Of a stretch of DNA of 64,000 nt, positions 11,101 to 23,334 are shown in pieces (position 1 is the first letter of the stretch; every line of letters begins with the position of its first letter). Origin of the DNA: Camillea tinctor (lineage: Eukaryota > Ascomycota > Sordariomycetes > Xylariales > Xylariaceae). The stretch covers positions 124,001 to 188,000 of the forward strand of contig MU394119.1 in NCBI GenBank assembly GCA_022578605.1, in the 5' to 3' direction. The translations under genes and the position numbers were made by a program. The notes under the pieces were generated by a model. The model saw only the letters and a list, made by a program, of their open reading frames with translations. It made no database searches and was not told the DNA's origin.

Positions 11101-13619
11101 GGCATGAAGACATTACGAACATTTGTCATTTTTTGGCGGTGCGATATTGATGGTACAGTTTATCGTCATGGTATATACTACAACCTGGCCTCTATGCATC
11201 TTACAATTAGTGAGAGAGTTCAAGTGTTGATATCTGAGAACTGGGAGTTGAGATCTAAGAGTGCAGGGGTTTCTAGAAAATAGGGGACATGTTTGTGTGA
11301 TGTTTCGCGCCAGCATGTACATTTGGTTCTTATTCCTCGCGCAATCTTCATTTTCTTCCCATATAGGGGGCACATCGTGCCACAATTTCTGTGATATATT
11401 AGTGTGAAACTTCGTGTGTTGAAAGTTCGATCATAGCCACTAATCTAGACTATTCCTAAACGTTTTTTATCGACTCGATACATCAATTGGATTAACCGAC
11501 CTAGATAACTATACCGTAAAATGCAAGATATAATAAGAACAGTTATATCTAGAAAACTATAGAACGCCGCATATCAATAATTGTGGACATAAACTCCACA
11601 TCAAGACAATAAACAGCCTCCAAGAAACCGCATTTAATACCAAAACACAATGTAGCCTACTTCTTCCATAAAAAGAAACTCGAAACCCCTTAACTGGTAT
11701 TGTATTTTGATACCAGGATTGTATGAGGTAGCTATTGGCTCCAGGCCCCACAGCCAGCCACCTTGAGCTCTATATCGGTCGTTCTTTCATCGGTCCATCG
11801 ATCACCATTAACGCTGTTTTCTCTGTGAGATTCGTTCAGCTGCTCGGGTTGGCTATTCAGAGATTGGCTTGTGTCTTGCGAATGATCTTCGGCCTCATAC
11901 GAAGAGGCAATATATGTTGTTTCGGTACCACATTGCGCTCCTTGGGTATCCAGATCGCCTTTCTCACCATCAGACGGTTGGTCGTCAGACCGATGAAATG
12001 ACCCTATTATAGGCGTGTTAGTTGATACAATGTACAAACATGTATGAAGTTGCGAACCATTCATAGATACAAGACTCGTATAGTTAACGCTTTGCACGCG
12101 TTGGATTGTAATCGCGTTGATGGCTTGGCACGACATTGCACGAAACTATGAGTTCTCTAGATCACAGTCAAATAGAAATTGTACCTATTCCACATTTGGT
12201 CTAGAAATAAGAAGTGTAATCTTTGAGCAATAGTGCTTACAAAAAAGGGGAAGGGGAGGGGGACACGCAATGTGTGATACTAGGGATATGGTGTTGAGAA
12301 CTAGTTCCTCGATAATACCCGGAAACCAGGATCCTTATCATTAACCCCTATTCATCGATTTTCCGAAAGCAAAAAAAAGGAAAAACGATGGAAAGTCCTT
12401 ATCTACTGTCCTCATTTTCGCTCCAATTATTATTGTATAATCCGAATCAATCTCATTCGTTGGTCCTATCTTACCACCACCTAAATAGAATGCAATACAA
12501 TTCAGAGCACAGCTATGTACCAACTAACCCAAGATGCTATGCCCACCGGGGTGGAACGAACCATATCACTAGCTATTGCTACGGGTTAGTAAGATTAGAG
12601 ACAACAATCCAGAAGAGACGGATATACTAATGTATATTCCTAATAGGACAACCTCGATAGGATCTGTCATAATCCCGAGGCTGACCAGGCTCTGAGAGTG
12701 CCAGGCTCAAGCCGGCTATAGCTGCTTGTACCCGTTTGCTAGTAGATGAGGAGATGTGGTTTTTAGGAATAGTAGATTTTGTATTGAATAGACAAACTGG
12801 TCTGGCCTGAGTTGATCTTGTCGACTATGTTGGCCTGCTTAGCTATGTTGTAGGTTGAACAACCGAGTTGATATCACAAATTTTCAACCGATGGAGAAAG
12901 TTGATATGAATTGAGCTGGACATGGGTTCTCGGAGAGGTCAGCAAATATGTAGCCGATGAAGGGAGCCGGTTGAGAGTTGCGACGAACTACAGAGCCTTG
13001 TGGAGACGACAAGAATAGTCTTCAAGCCACTATGCAAATATAATGCAGATATATCAATATAGGAAACGCTCAAGTATATATTAAAGATCACTCTGCGTTG
13101 CGAATCTTTGTTGTTTATATTTCAGGATTCTTTATCGGTGGAAGCATCTTGCGTCTTGCCAAGATGGAAAACCCTTCGGGATCACGGTTAAGAATGGCCC
13201 CGTATCTTCACTTTCGACCGCTGAGTAGGTTCGAGTGAGTACCTACTTAATATCGAGTTGATCCGGACGAAAACAGCATTTTTATATTTTAGCACAGTTA
13301 GCGGTCAATGCCCCAAAGTATGACTTGATCCTTAAGAGCAAGGCTGGCGCCCTTAATAAGTACACGAACCAATAAGCACTAATCCTTTACCTTCACATCG
13401 GTCGTCCTAGACTAGCGAAGGACCGACCACCAGACAGTGTGATATGACATGAGAAGTGCAATTTCAGGATCTCATCGGTCCTGCAATTAGACCTTTGTTT
13501 AGAAAAACAGATATTCCTGTTTTCTAATTCCCAAGCTAGGTGTAATACTGCAAAAATTTTGAATCCCAATTGATTTTTGAACTGTTGAGAGTCAATTCTT
13601 AGCTTCGAAAAGTGAAATT
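8166..13619. other. Gene-poor AT-rich stretch
   Basis: About 5.4 kb with no ORF that I recognise. The longest frames (9810-10172 minus, 120 aa; 11732-12136 minus, 134 aa; 10105-10383 plus) have unbiased composition and no family motif. No clear terminal repeats, tRNA boxes or transposase remnants were found by eye. The stretch ends in the promoter of the amidase gene. It could be decayed transposon sequence altered by repeat-induced point mutation, but that cannot be measured here. Confidence 0.5.
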
Positions 13620-16103
13620 ATGTCTCATAATAAAAACCAAAGAAAGCATTCATTACCCCTAAAGATGTATCCCAGGTACTCTCAGAGACCCTCAGTGGTA
13701 CACATATCCCGTCTATTAACAATTATCGCTTTGTTGTTGGTCACGAACGCGTTCGCGGGTCAAGGAGTTGAAATGAAGCTCTATAGGCTTATTTTCCCCG
13801 AAACCAACTCATGGAAGGATGCTGTGGATATCAAAGTTGCGGCAGATAATGCCAAAATACCCAAGGAATGGCTGCTAGACCCTTCAGTGATCAACGAAGC
13901 GAAAAATCGTCAGAGCATAGCAGGCGAGTTCATCGAGTCCCTCCTAGATGATAAAACACGCCAAATCACGTCCATGGATGTAATTGATCTGGTGCAAAAC
14001 ATGAGCGAAGGGAAGCTCAAGGCCACGCAGGTGGTGACTAGCTTCTGCAAACGAGCTGCTTATGCGCATCAGCTTGTAAGTCCACCATGTTTCTCGCTGT
14101 TGAATCATGATCATACTCACAAAAGCTATAGAGTAACCTCCTCTTGGAGATTGGGTTTGACCTTGCACTAGACCGAGCCCAAGAACTAGATGATTATTTT
14201 GAGAAGCATCATACAATAGTTGGACCTTTGCACGGAATTCCCCTTACCCTGAAAGATCAGTTTCACGTCAAAGGACTAGAAACTTCCATGGCCTATGTCA
14301 GTTGGATTGGAACATTTGAAGGCCAATCAAATACAGGGAAAGAAAAAAACTTCGAGAGCCAGATAGTTAAAGAGTTATACTCTTTAGGTGCAATCCCGAT
14401 CGGAAAGGTAACCCACACTCCCCTAATTGCTGTCGTTATGGCTGAATTCATTATATTGTATTGGTCATTGTTGCATAATGAGCAGCCAACGAAACTGTTA
14501 CCATACTCCCAAAGCTTCCCCTATCTAAGTGGACGACTCTGTCCCCTAATATTACTTTACTTGAGATCTACGTTACTGGAAACTGATATAGAAGTGCGCA
14601 TAGACCACACTGGTACAGAGCATATGGGCCCCTGAAACCAACAACAATATCCTTGGCTATGCAGTCAACCCCTACAACCAGAACATGTCTACTGGCGGAT
14701 CATCTGGAGGTACGTCCAATGGAATACTGCGGTTATGTCTATTATGTCTAAGAATAATGTAGGTGAAGGCGCAATGCAGGCCCTACGAGGCAGTGCCTTT
14801 GGCATTGGAACTGACATTGGAGGTTCCGTTTCCATGCCTGCGTCGCTCCAGGGCGTCTTCAGTATCAAGCCATCGGTAGGACGCCTGTCATTCAAAGACG
14901 TCGCCAATTCAGGTAATGGACAACAAGTCATGCCCACTGTGCCCGGTATAATGGCTCGTTCTGTAGCAACTCTCCGGGTTGTCTTCAAGTCGTTGGTTTC
15001 TACCGAGTCATGGAGACATGATCCGTACAGTTTACCTATTCCATGGAGATCCCATATGGAGTATAAACCAGGGAAACATGACTATAAACTTGCGTTTGGT
15101 TTATTGCGGAACGATTCCGTTGTAACACCACACCCGCCCATTTCTCGTGCACTAGAGATTGTCAACCAAGCCTTACAGGATAGCGCACATGAGGTCCTAG
15201 ATTGGCAGCCTCCGTCCTTTGCCGAAGCTGCGGCGATACATGTGAGATTTTTTTTGATTTTTTTTTTTTTTTTCGCATCTTCCCCGACTACTTAGTATTA
15301 ACTTCATACGTTATTAACACCTCTTCCAATGCTTTTAGAACGATGTTGCTCGAGGCGACGGATGTCCAGATGTATACGAGGCCATTCGCAAATCCGGGGA
15401 GCCAATCGTACCCGAAATCCAACATCTGTTTCCCAACGGGCAGCTCAAGTCACCAATTCCCCTGCCCCAATATGAGCAAGTAGTAGTGCGAATGAGAGAT
15501 TTTCGTAGCAAGTGGCATGACTACTGGGAGTCGTCTGCAAATAGGACCACTAGCGGTATAACCTAAGACTTTCCTTGATTCGTGGTTAACGTCAGCTTAC
15601 TCGTTAACAGGTATACCCGTCCAAGCCATCATCACAGCAGTTACTCCCTATGCGGGATTCCGACCTGGAAAGTTCTACCATACTCGTAAGTTCGGTGTTA
15701 ATATTGCGCCATTACTGGCTCCCTCGCTAACTGTATGAACATACGTATCCGCCTTTAACGTATTGGATTACACAACAATTGTCATTCCAGTAACGTTCGC
15801 GGATAAAGAAATTGACATCGTGAATCCCGAGTTTGTGCCAATGACTGAAGACGACAAGCTGAACATGGAGTCTTGTGAGTAGCGCTATAAGATTCTCAAC
15901 TCTGCCACTCCTGAGCTTTACTAATTTTTCACACAGACGATCCCCAGACCCATCACGGTGCGCCAGCCTCGATTCAACTAGTGGGAAGAAGATTAGACGA
16001 AGAGAGGCTTTTGTCAATAGCCCAAATCGTAGTTGACGCTTTGCAAAGGTATAAAGCGAAATATGGTGATAAAACCAAACAATCAAGCAGCAACAGGAGC
16101 TAG
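13620..16103 (+). CDS. Acetamidase-type amidase (amidase signature family), one splice site lost
   Basis: Eight exons: 13620..14075, 14132..14407, 14604..14709, 14763..15241, 15339..15555, 15611..15685, 15746..15874 and 15937..16103; about 634 aa. The amidase signature Ser-cisSer-Lys triad is present: Lys in PLTLKDQF (about 193), Ser in STGGSSGG (about 278), and the nucleophile in GTDIGGSV (about 301). The family hydrolyses amides to acid and ammonia, as with acetamidase AmdS. The first 45 residues include a hydrophobic run (LLTIIALLLVTNAFA) that could be a signal anchor; a later start at MKLYRL (about residue 46) is possible. The intron at 15686-15745 has a good donor and branch but ends ACG rather than AG, so normal splicing to the conserved SAFNVLDYTTIVIPV block is not possible. 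The intron at 14408-14603 is unusually long (196 nt). Possibly a recent pseudogene. Confidence 0.75.
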
Positions 16104-16830
16104 ATTAGACCAGAGACTACTGTATAGCCAACTCATTGTCCTAAAGCTAGAGAAAACAAAGTATTATTTACCTGCCTTGAAGTAGTGAATTTTGGGAAAT
16201 ACACTAATTAATTGTTTGAGTCGTTTCCGAATTAATCCTGCTCTAGAATGGAAAAAAGAGACCTGGGCTAAGTTGGCATATCACGTCATTTCAAGGGTTA
16301 TATATGCATCATAAACTACAATCTACAATCATCAGGCATTATAATACTGCTAGTTACGAAATATATCTTATTCAAGCCTCCTTCAAATATCTGCATCGTC
16401 GAAAGCCTTAAGATTGTTCAAAATATCTCCGCATTAATACATTTGATCCATAGCATCCCGATGGCCACTCAGCGTGTTCTGTGAACTTTCCCGCCCGTAT
16501 GGTCTCTGTTAACCGCCAATATTTTGCCGCCCTCAATACTTAATTGCTCGATTCTCCGGCATCCTGCTCAATGGTCTGTCTGGCCATCATCATATACGAA
16601 CCCGCCTACTCTAATAACTTTCTTGGCCTGCATGGGAGGGAGCTCATAGTTCATGGAACGCAGCGCATTATAAGGTGTCTAGTCATTAAAGGGGTTCGCT
16701 TGAATTCCAGAAACTCGATTTCGGGATCTTTTCGGAAAGTATTTACCAAGTTGCGTGGTACATTACTTAACTCTTCAAATATTGTTTAAAGAAACAACCC
16801 TAGGGAATACCCACAGGCTTTTCTCGTGAC
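16104..16830. other. Intergenic after amidase
   Basis: These 727 bp are AT-rich. An 81-aa plus-strand ORF (16544-16789) has no recognisable content. I see nothing else. Confidence 0.4.
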
Positions 16831-18132
16831 CTAGGGTTCGAGGGGCAAAGTAAAACATGCACAGGTCTTCGGCTGGATGGGCGCCTCGGCGAAGGTGTAG
16901 GCCGTAGATGACACATGACCACTCGTGCATTTATTTAGTAAATTTATTGAATAGTTCTCTTCGAATTCTTTTTCCTTCTCCTGCAGCTCGGAGGTTTTCA
17001 ACATATTGCAGAAAGCGTCCTTCGGGGGCAGACCGCCATGCCAGTTGCCTCGCTGTTCAAAATCACAAAGCAAGCGCCCGTAGCCGCCGGTCTCGTCTAG
17101 AAAAAGCATTGTCAGGGCGGGGCTCGGAGAACAGTGTATAGCATTTATCCTTGATATGTACGGATGCAGAGACAATCTGTCAACTCCAGTGCATCTTCGT
17201 CTTGATGTCTAAGTTTCTAGCACGCTGTCGAGCTGTTAGAATGTCAATATCACGGATCGATCCACAGGGAAAGTATTTTAGCAAAAAGCCCACAACACCA
17301 ATTTTCCCACCGGATGCCGATCTTTCTATCAATAGTGTCAGAGGATGAGGCATCATATCTTGATGCGGGGTTGCCGTGAAAGGAAAAAATGTAGCTCTTG
17401 GAAAATGTGATAGTAGTTTCAAACCCGGATTTGAATAAAACTATGTCGTCTTTAGATCCAAGTTTTTGTTGACTGTCTTCATTCAACTTTACGATGCTCA
17501 CTGTATCATGCATCCATCGCACAGAATGCAGGTAGGTAATGCCAGGAACAGGAGGCCAGCCATTTTCTGTGGCCACATCGGTCCGTAATCTTCGCAATTC
17601 GAGAATTGGTAGAGAAGCCGAGTCCGACTGGTAATTAGGAACCATTGTCAAATGCACATTCCTCACATTCGAAGAAACATTCCCCAAGACTAGATGAGAC
17701 TTAAAAGGTAGTTGACGGTATCCCCAGAAAAGGCAGGGGTCTTGATCACACTGGTAGTCCAGCGCATAGCACAGAAGTCTAGAAATGCCGGGTTTAGAGA
17801 TTGCCTTTCCATCGTGGAGAGAGACGCACAAAGGAGGCAGAATCAATGCTTGTTCGTAAAGCAGGCGGATAGTCTTGTTGATCAGACAGGCACGCAATCG
17901 TGCGAACGGGTGTAACGTTGGATTGGCAGTCTCTTAGGACTGCGTAGAACAGAGTCCCGCACCCCATGGAGCTATCAATTCGCCAAACTGATTTACTCAG
18001 GTCAAGCGAGTTAAGCCTGTTTTTCGGGTTTAATGACGAGTCAACCCGTGAAGTTGAACCGACGTAGTCACCCGGCCGCGCCAGTTTGTTCCCAAGTTCA
18101 CGATATTTGATTATGAAATTTGGCTTCCACAT
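16831..18132 (-). pseudogene. Unresolved, probably broken or multi-exon minus-strand gene, unknown product
   Basis: Three protein-like minus-strand reading frames lie head to tail: 17794-18132 (starts MWKPNFIIKYRELGNK), 17250-17897 (contains HPFARLRACLINKTIRLLYE and YALDYQCDQDPCLFWGYRQL) and 16831-17175 (contains LFLDETGGYGRLLCDFEQRG). The second frame is open from a TAA near 17928 and runs over the end of the first in the +1 frame, with no convincing donor and acceptor to join them. The third begins after a stop with no intron of plausible size between. The composition (Cys, Trp, Tyr scattered; hydrophobic alternation) looks coding rather than random, but I recognise no family. Either this is one decayed gene with frameshifts or a multi-exon gene whose junctions I could not find. 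It lies between the amidase and the Zn2Cys6 regulator. Confidence 0.4.
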
Positions 18133-19112
18133 AGCATGAACTACATTTATGTCATCTCCATGATATCTATCCGTAAGGGCTCAGGGAGGGGGCGTTCTGC
18201 GGTTAGTGATAGACGACGTACCCAAGCGCAAATGTATTGGAAATCCTAACTATACGATGTAAGTCTTAGATTAAAAAAAAGGGGTCAAGTCCAGGCCGCT
18301 GCAATACTATAAGATAAACATACATCACACTAAAACGTTTAAACCGCTGAAGAAAAACTAACCAATGTGCAGTTATATAGTCTATGTATGTAGTGTAACA
18401 CCCAAGTTCCAATATATTGTCCTTGTGAAGTCATTGGGGCGAGTGATACTAAACGACACTATTTTCTCCAGACGCCGTATTCTTTCGCGTAAGAGACGGT
18501 TAATTCAACCGGTTTGGCTTGGCGATGCACGTTCTCATCGGTTGTCCGCAGTGAGAATGCCCCATTGGCAGTCTTTCGTCTTGTATAATGACCGGGATAC
18601 TAAGCTATAGCCCATTCTTGGAGACTTTACTCCCATGGTACATACCAACATAATACACATACATATGTAAGTCAGACACTTCCCCTGCAGTTGCATGAAA
18701 GCTCTGTGCACAGAACCATTCATCTTCAGCTTCCTACTTCTCAGCCTTGCAGCCAATAACTCACTCAGCGACCACTGGCATCCAATAATGTAACGGTGCT
18801 ACGGTCCCTGGAAATCTGAGATGATAGTAGGCAGGTGCTGTGCCGCCGAGAGATCGCAGCTATCGTCGAAATAAAGTAATATATGTAGTTCTACTCACGT
18901 TTCTCATGTAGGCACCATTCGTATCGAAGCTTGCTAAAGTTGGAAAATGTATAATGGTAAGCAGACCAACCGATCTTCTGGGTCAGAGGTTTAGTTCTAA
19001 TACAACTCCAAATCTGATACGGCTCCGAAGATTCCACAGCCCAACCGATCAGTATTGCTTGTGTCCCCAACCGATAAAAACAATATTAGGAAACAATCCG
19101 CTCTCCTGGGAA
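18133..19112. other. Intergenic upstream of the Zn2Cys6 regulator
   Basis: These 980 bp separate the unresolved minus-strand ORFs from the regulator and should contain the regulator promoter. An in-frame ATG at 18954 would add 53 Arg/Ser-rich residues to the regulator without conserved features. No other element was recognised. Confidence 0.4.
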
Positions 19113-21386
19113 ATGGCGTCTGAGCAACAGTACCAACGAATAGAAACCCAGGCACCCCCTGAAGAGGCAGAAGTCGGCGAATTTGAGTCAGAGATCCCGC
19201 ACCAACCTACCAGCTTTGACTATCCTGAAATCTCACCTCCGGAATCCGCTATAGAGTTCTCTATGCCGAGTTTCGGGGATGATCAAATTATCTCTGGCTT
19301 CAACTTCCAATTTCAAGGTTTGGACAACGAATCGATTCCACAGGTGACAACGGATCCGTATTCACGTGCCATTCGCCGGCTATCTCTGACTCCGTTTGCT
19401 GGTCCGGCTGGCTTTCTGAATATTAACACGGCTGATATACTATTCACTGGGGTTCCCGAGGCTGGTAATTGCCTAGACCCGCTAGAGTCACGATCGCCAC
19501 CAGGATTCGACCCCAAATCGGAATTAACCACACCCACATCGTCTTCATCGTGGGTGATTACTACCCCAGACTCCCATGGGAGCCTCTCACCACCAACCTC
19601 TGCCAGAACGAGCAAAAAACGTGGTTTTACTCTCGAAGAGGTAAATGAATATACACAGCACGTGGCCAATAATGGTCCCTGCAGTAAAGTCTGGGAGCTC
19701 ACTCCTGTAAGTGATCATCTACGCTCGCTTATTGCCGCTGACTCAATTTAATGCTACCAATAGAGATCAAGGGGGAAGAGGAGACATCAAGCTGCGAGTC
19801 ATAAACGAAAAAGGGATAGCGACGACATTTCCTACAATGGCCCCCGTCGGCGTGGGGCGTTTCGAAGCGAACATTTGCGTCAGCAGACAGCCGTGACTCG
19901 GAAAAATCGGTCGTGCATTCGCTGCAGAATGCTGCAAAATCGGGTAAGTGTCCGGGGTGTAGATCCGCAAAGCCGTGAAGTTCGCTCTTACAAATCCCCC
20001 GTAGTGCGAACCCGATCCGTACAATCCGGCTGGAATTTGTTTAAACTGCAAAAACGTGGTCAAGCCAATCATGTGCAAGTTGCCATGTTTGAGATGGATA
20101 ATCACAGATTCGTCGCTGTACAGGGAGCAAGTTATGCCGTACCAACTCTTCTCCCGGAGATGGCAGAGCATGGATCTCGTCGATATCTCGAATTGGGCTT
20201 CGAGCGAGACCAAGACCATCCGCATATCCCAAATATTCCTCGATGCACCTTACGAAGTGGAGGTCAGAGAGTTTGTACCCGTAGAGGGAGATATGATTGA
20301 TGCTATATGGACAAGCGGATCTGTCGTCAAACGACAACGCGCCCCCCTCTATGCGCTGAGCAACATGGAGAAGACAGCCCGGATGCTCAGGCAATTTATT
20401 GACGCGAACATTGCTAGGTACATCTATGGTGTGGCTGAAGGCCTCGACCCCCTTTTTTGGAACACTTATATGTTTGCCTTTCGATATATAGGTCAAACCA
20501 AGGTCTGTCCCAATTTTTTAACACTTGAAAACGCATATATACTAAGAGAACAATTCAAGACTCCAGAGGAGCGCGAGCTTCTAGAAAATACGTTCAGGTT
20601 GTGGGTGGGCTGCCGTAAGACGAGCAATCCACATCGCATTTATGGAGACGACACACTAGGGGGCCAAATGGTTGACGACCCCGACAGTATATTCCACAAC
20701 GTGGTTCCTATGCCAGTTATTATGATTTCCCAGATGGAATGCATCATGTACACGACGAATCTACGCCCAATGTCTAAGAAGGTCCTCCACGATCTGAACG
20801 TTATTGTGAGACAGAACAAGAGGAAGTACTGGTTGACCATTTATCTCACAATGTTCATCCTTCTACACAGCTGCTCGCTGGTCACGAAACGGGACTGGGA
20901 AAACGCACGGCAATATGATCTTTCGGTACAAAATATTGATCATGCCACCAAACTTATCTCAGGGGCTAATCCAGACTTGGACAGGACGAGTTCTCGAATC
21001 CAGAGAGTATCCGGAAGCACCACTGTGGAGCCGAGATGATGCTTGCGCATTTCCATTACTTGAATAAAGGTGCTCATCCATTCGGAATGGCCCAGGACGC
21101 AGCACACCGGCGGGAACTAGCTAGAGCAGCTGAGTTGGATGAGAACGGGGTCCATTTCGTGTGGGACACTGCCAAACGAATCAATGACCCTGATATGCGT
21201 ACGTAATTATTCGTACTTTTCTTTTCTTTTCTTTCTTTGTCTTTTTTTACTCCTTGTCATTATTAACGCGATAGTGTAATAGAGAACAAGATCAAAGAGG
21301 TTAGAGCGGCGAAGAACTTCGGCCATGACTTGTATTGGGTATCACAACTATACGATGAGGTTTGGGAACCAGGTCCCAAGGCATAA
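19113..21386 (+). CDS. Zn2Cys6-type zinc cluster regulator
   Basis: Six exons: 19113..19706, 19764..19943, 20005..20502, 20560..20925, 20985..21198 and 21283..21386; 651 aa, all phases consistent. The first 200 residues are acidic and Ser/Pro rich, as in activation regions. A basic stretch (RSRGKRRHQAASHKRKR) precedes the zinc cluster at about 249-282: CIRC, C after six residues, C after ten, then CLNC and a last C, the Zn2Cys6 spacing. After it come LPCLRWIITDSSLYRE and NWASSETKTIRISQ, blocks I associate with a large fungal family carrying this cluster; the end (GHDLYWVSQLYDE) also fits. Unusually for the class the cluster is internal rather than N-terminal. The intron 20503-20559 is in frame, and the cluster is only complete if 19944-20004 is spliced. 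Start chosen at MASEQQYQ; 18954 is an alternative. Target genes are unknown; it faces a TauD dioxygenase gene 259 bp away. Confidence 0.82.
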
Positions 21387-21645
21387 ATCAATTGTACGTT
21401 ACGAGGCCATCTAGCATTGTTCATAGTTCCAAAAAAATTGGGTACATAGTGGAAACAGGATATAATGGTAATGAGTGTTATGACTTTCAAGTCTATCATG
21501 GATAGGTTTCTGAATATCACTACTGAACATACGGAATCATGTACCATACATAGACCACGAGAAAACGTAGGGAATAATGAGTCGTTAGGATAAACAGCTT
21601 CAGGAAATTCCACCTTTCATCAATACTCAGTAGTGAATGAATAAT

Positions 21646-23334
21646 TCAATCGCAGCTTCCAGCCACCCTGAGGATCTTGCCATCCTTCCTGGGTGGCTCG
21701 ATATCCCAGTGGGCATCACGGTCCTCGTCGTCGAAGACACGAGCCCATGCGATGCTAAGCTCGCGTGGCAGCTTCCAGCACATAGTTGGGTTGTTGAGCC
21801 AGAGGCGCACTAGGTGCCGAGCGTTCGATTCGCTATTCTCGAAGGCCTCGCGTCGGTGAAGAAGGCCCATATTGTTCACAAAGCGCAGATCACCTCTAAA
21901 CATGCGGGGCTTAATCTCATGCCGCTTTGCAATAAAATGCACCGCATCAAGCGCCTCGGCCTGTCGTTCGGTGAGGCATGGGATGCCAGGGGTACGTGTA
22001 CTGAAGGGGGGGTGCCCGACCAGGAGACGACGGGAGAAAGAGGTAATAAGCTTGCCATTGTGGTAGTACATTAGAGCACGAGAGTAGTATGGAGGGTTAC
22101 GCCCGTATCTGCAAGAAATAAGATGTTCAGCTTCCAATAGACCACAGAAGCAGAAGATTCATAAGGGGCAAGTTAACACACGTATCAAATGGCCAATTCG
22201 GCTCTGCTAAGACATGGAGTAAATCAGGACGAGTAGCCGCAAGCTCATTGTAGACTGTGTAGGCAGAAGCAACGCAACTGCAACCACCACACTCAGCAAG
22301 GCTTTGCGTGAAAAGGCAAAGGCAATCCGTGACTGTGTCGGTGTGGAACGGCTAGTTAATGGCAACCTCGTTAGCTTAGGACAACAACAGCAACAATATT
22401 CGATGTCTAACTCCGACTCAGAACTAGATTAACCTACCTTAGTTTCACTGTATTGGTCGTCGCGTTGATCATTGTGACGAATCACATGCACTAGAAGCCA
22501 TATTAGCTATAAATAGAATTTTGGAAAAACTTAGGCAGTACAGCCTTATATATCGGACTCACTTAACATCGAACCACGTTGGTCTTGTTTGCCCCTACGC
22601 TCCCCGATGTAACTGGAGATTCCGAGATAAACCACGGTGAGGTCCTCGATTGAGTAGGCGTCCGGGTCTATACCACGAACAATGGCAAAGCCCCGCCCTT
22701 CATACACGTCGTTGCGGAGGCCTTCTAAGACACTACCGAGCTTGTCAAGTGGAAATGCCTGTTGGGAAACCTCGGTACCATCCTTTCCCATTGCTGGTAA
22801 CCCATGTTAGCTACCTATACAGAGGTGAAACGACATGTGAAATACTTTTAAACAACTCCAAGGCATCTTGGATTTCAGCCTTGTCTGCATCTGTCAGATG
22901 GTAGACATATTCAGTCTCGTTCTGAAAGTCACTTGTGCTCCAAACTAGAGGACCTTCAAGTCTAGTGGGCCACCCCTCTGGAACCGTCTTGGGCAACCCG
23001 TTAGAGGCTAGACTGGCCTTGACTCGTCTATTAAATGCTTCCTCGTCTACATCATAGCCGATGTCTGATGCAGGAGCTGACCTCGGTACAGAATTAGCCG
23101 ACTTGATTGCATCCATAAGGAATCTCTTCCGTAGGCCTTGGGAATAATCTATTTATGGGCTCATATTAGTACGATAGTCAAACTCTTTAGAGCACATCTC
23201 CTCTTCATGACACAAACTATTTTATTCCCACGCTCTTCCTGAGGACGATAGTGCTCAGACTTACAATCATGAGGCACGTCGGTGGTAGTAACCGCGAATA
23301 GGTCAGTCGCCGTGTGGATAGCTGCGGGCGCCAT
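21646..23334 (-). CDS. TauD/TfdA-family Fe(II)/2-oxoglutarate dioxygenase
   Basis: Six exons: 23265..23334, 22846..23148, 22563..22793, 22438..22490, 22182..22351 and 21646..22108; 429 aa. Fe(II)-binding residues are visible: the HxD pair in PFHTDTVTD (about 222 and 224) and the distal His in NNMGLLHRREAF (about 360), with downstream arginines in RHLVRLWL that would bind the 2-oxoglutarate carboxylate. The N-terminal part (EYVYHLTDADKAEIQDAL; GRGFAIVRGIDPDAYSIED) is typical of fungal TauD-like proteins. Family members oxidatively cleave or hydroxylate small acids, for example taurine; the substrate here is not predictable. The gene is convergent with the Zn2Cys6 regulator. All five introns have usable GT and AG sites and phases agree, so it looks intact. 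Confidence 0.85.

Noticed and set aside
11732..12136. 134-aa minus-strand ORF rich in Ser, Gln, Glu
   Set aside because: Protein-like in part, but no motif, no partner exons and no clear start context; not enough to call a gene.
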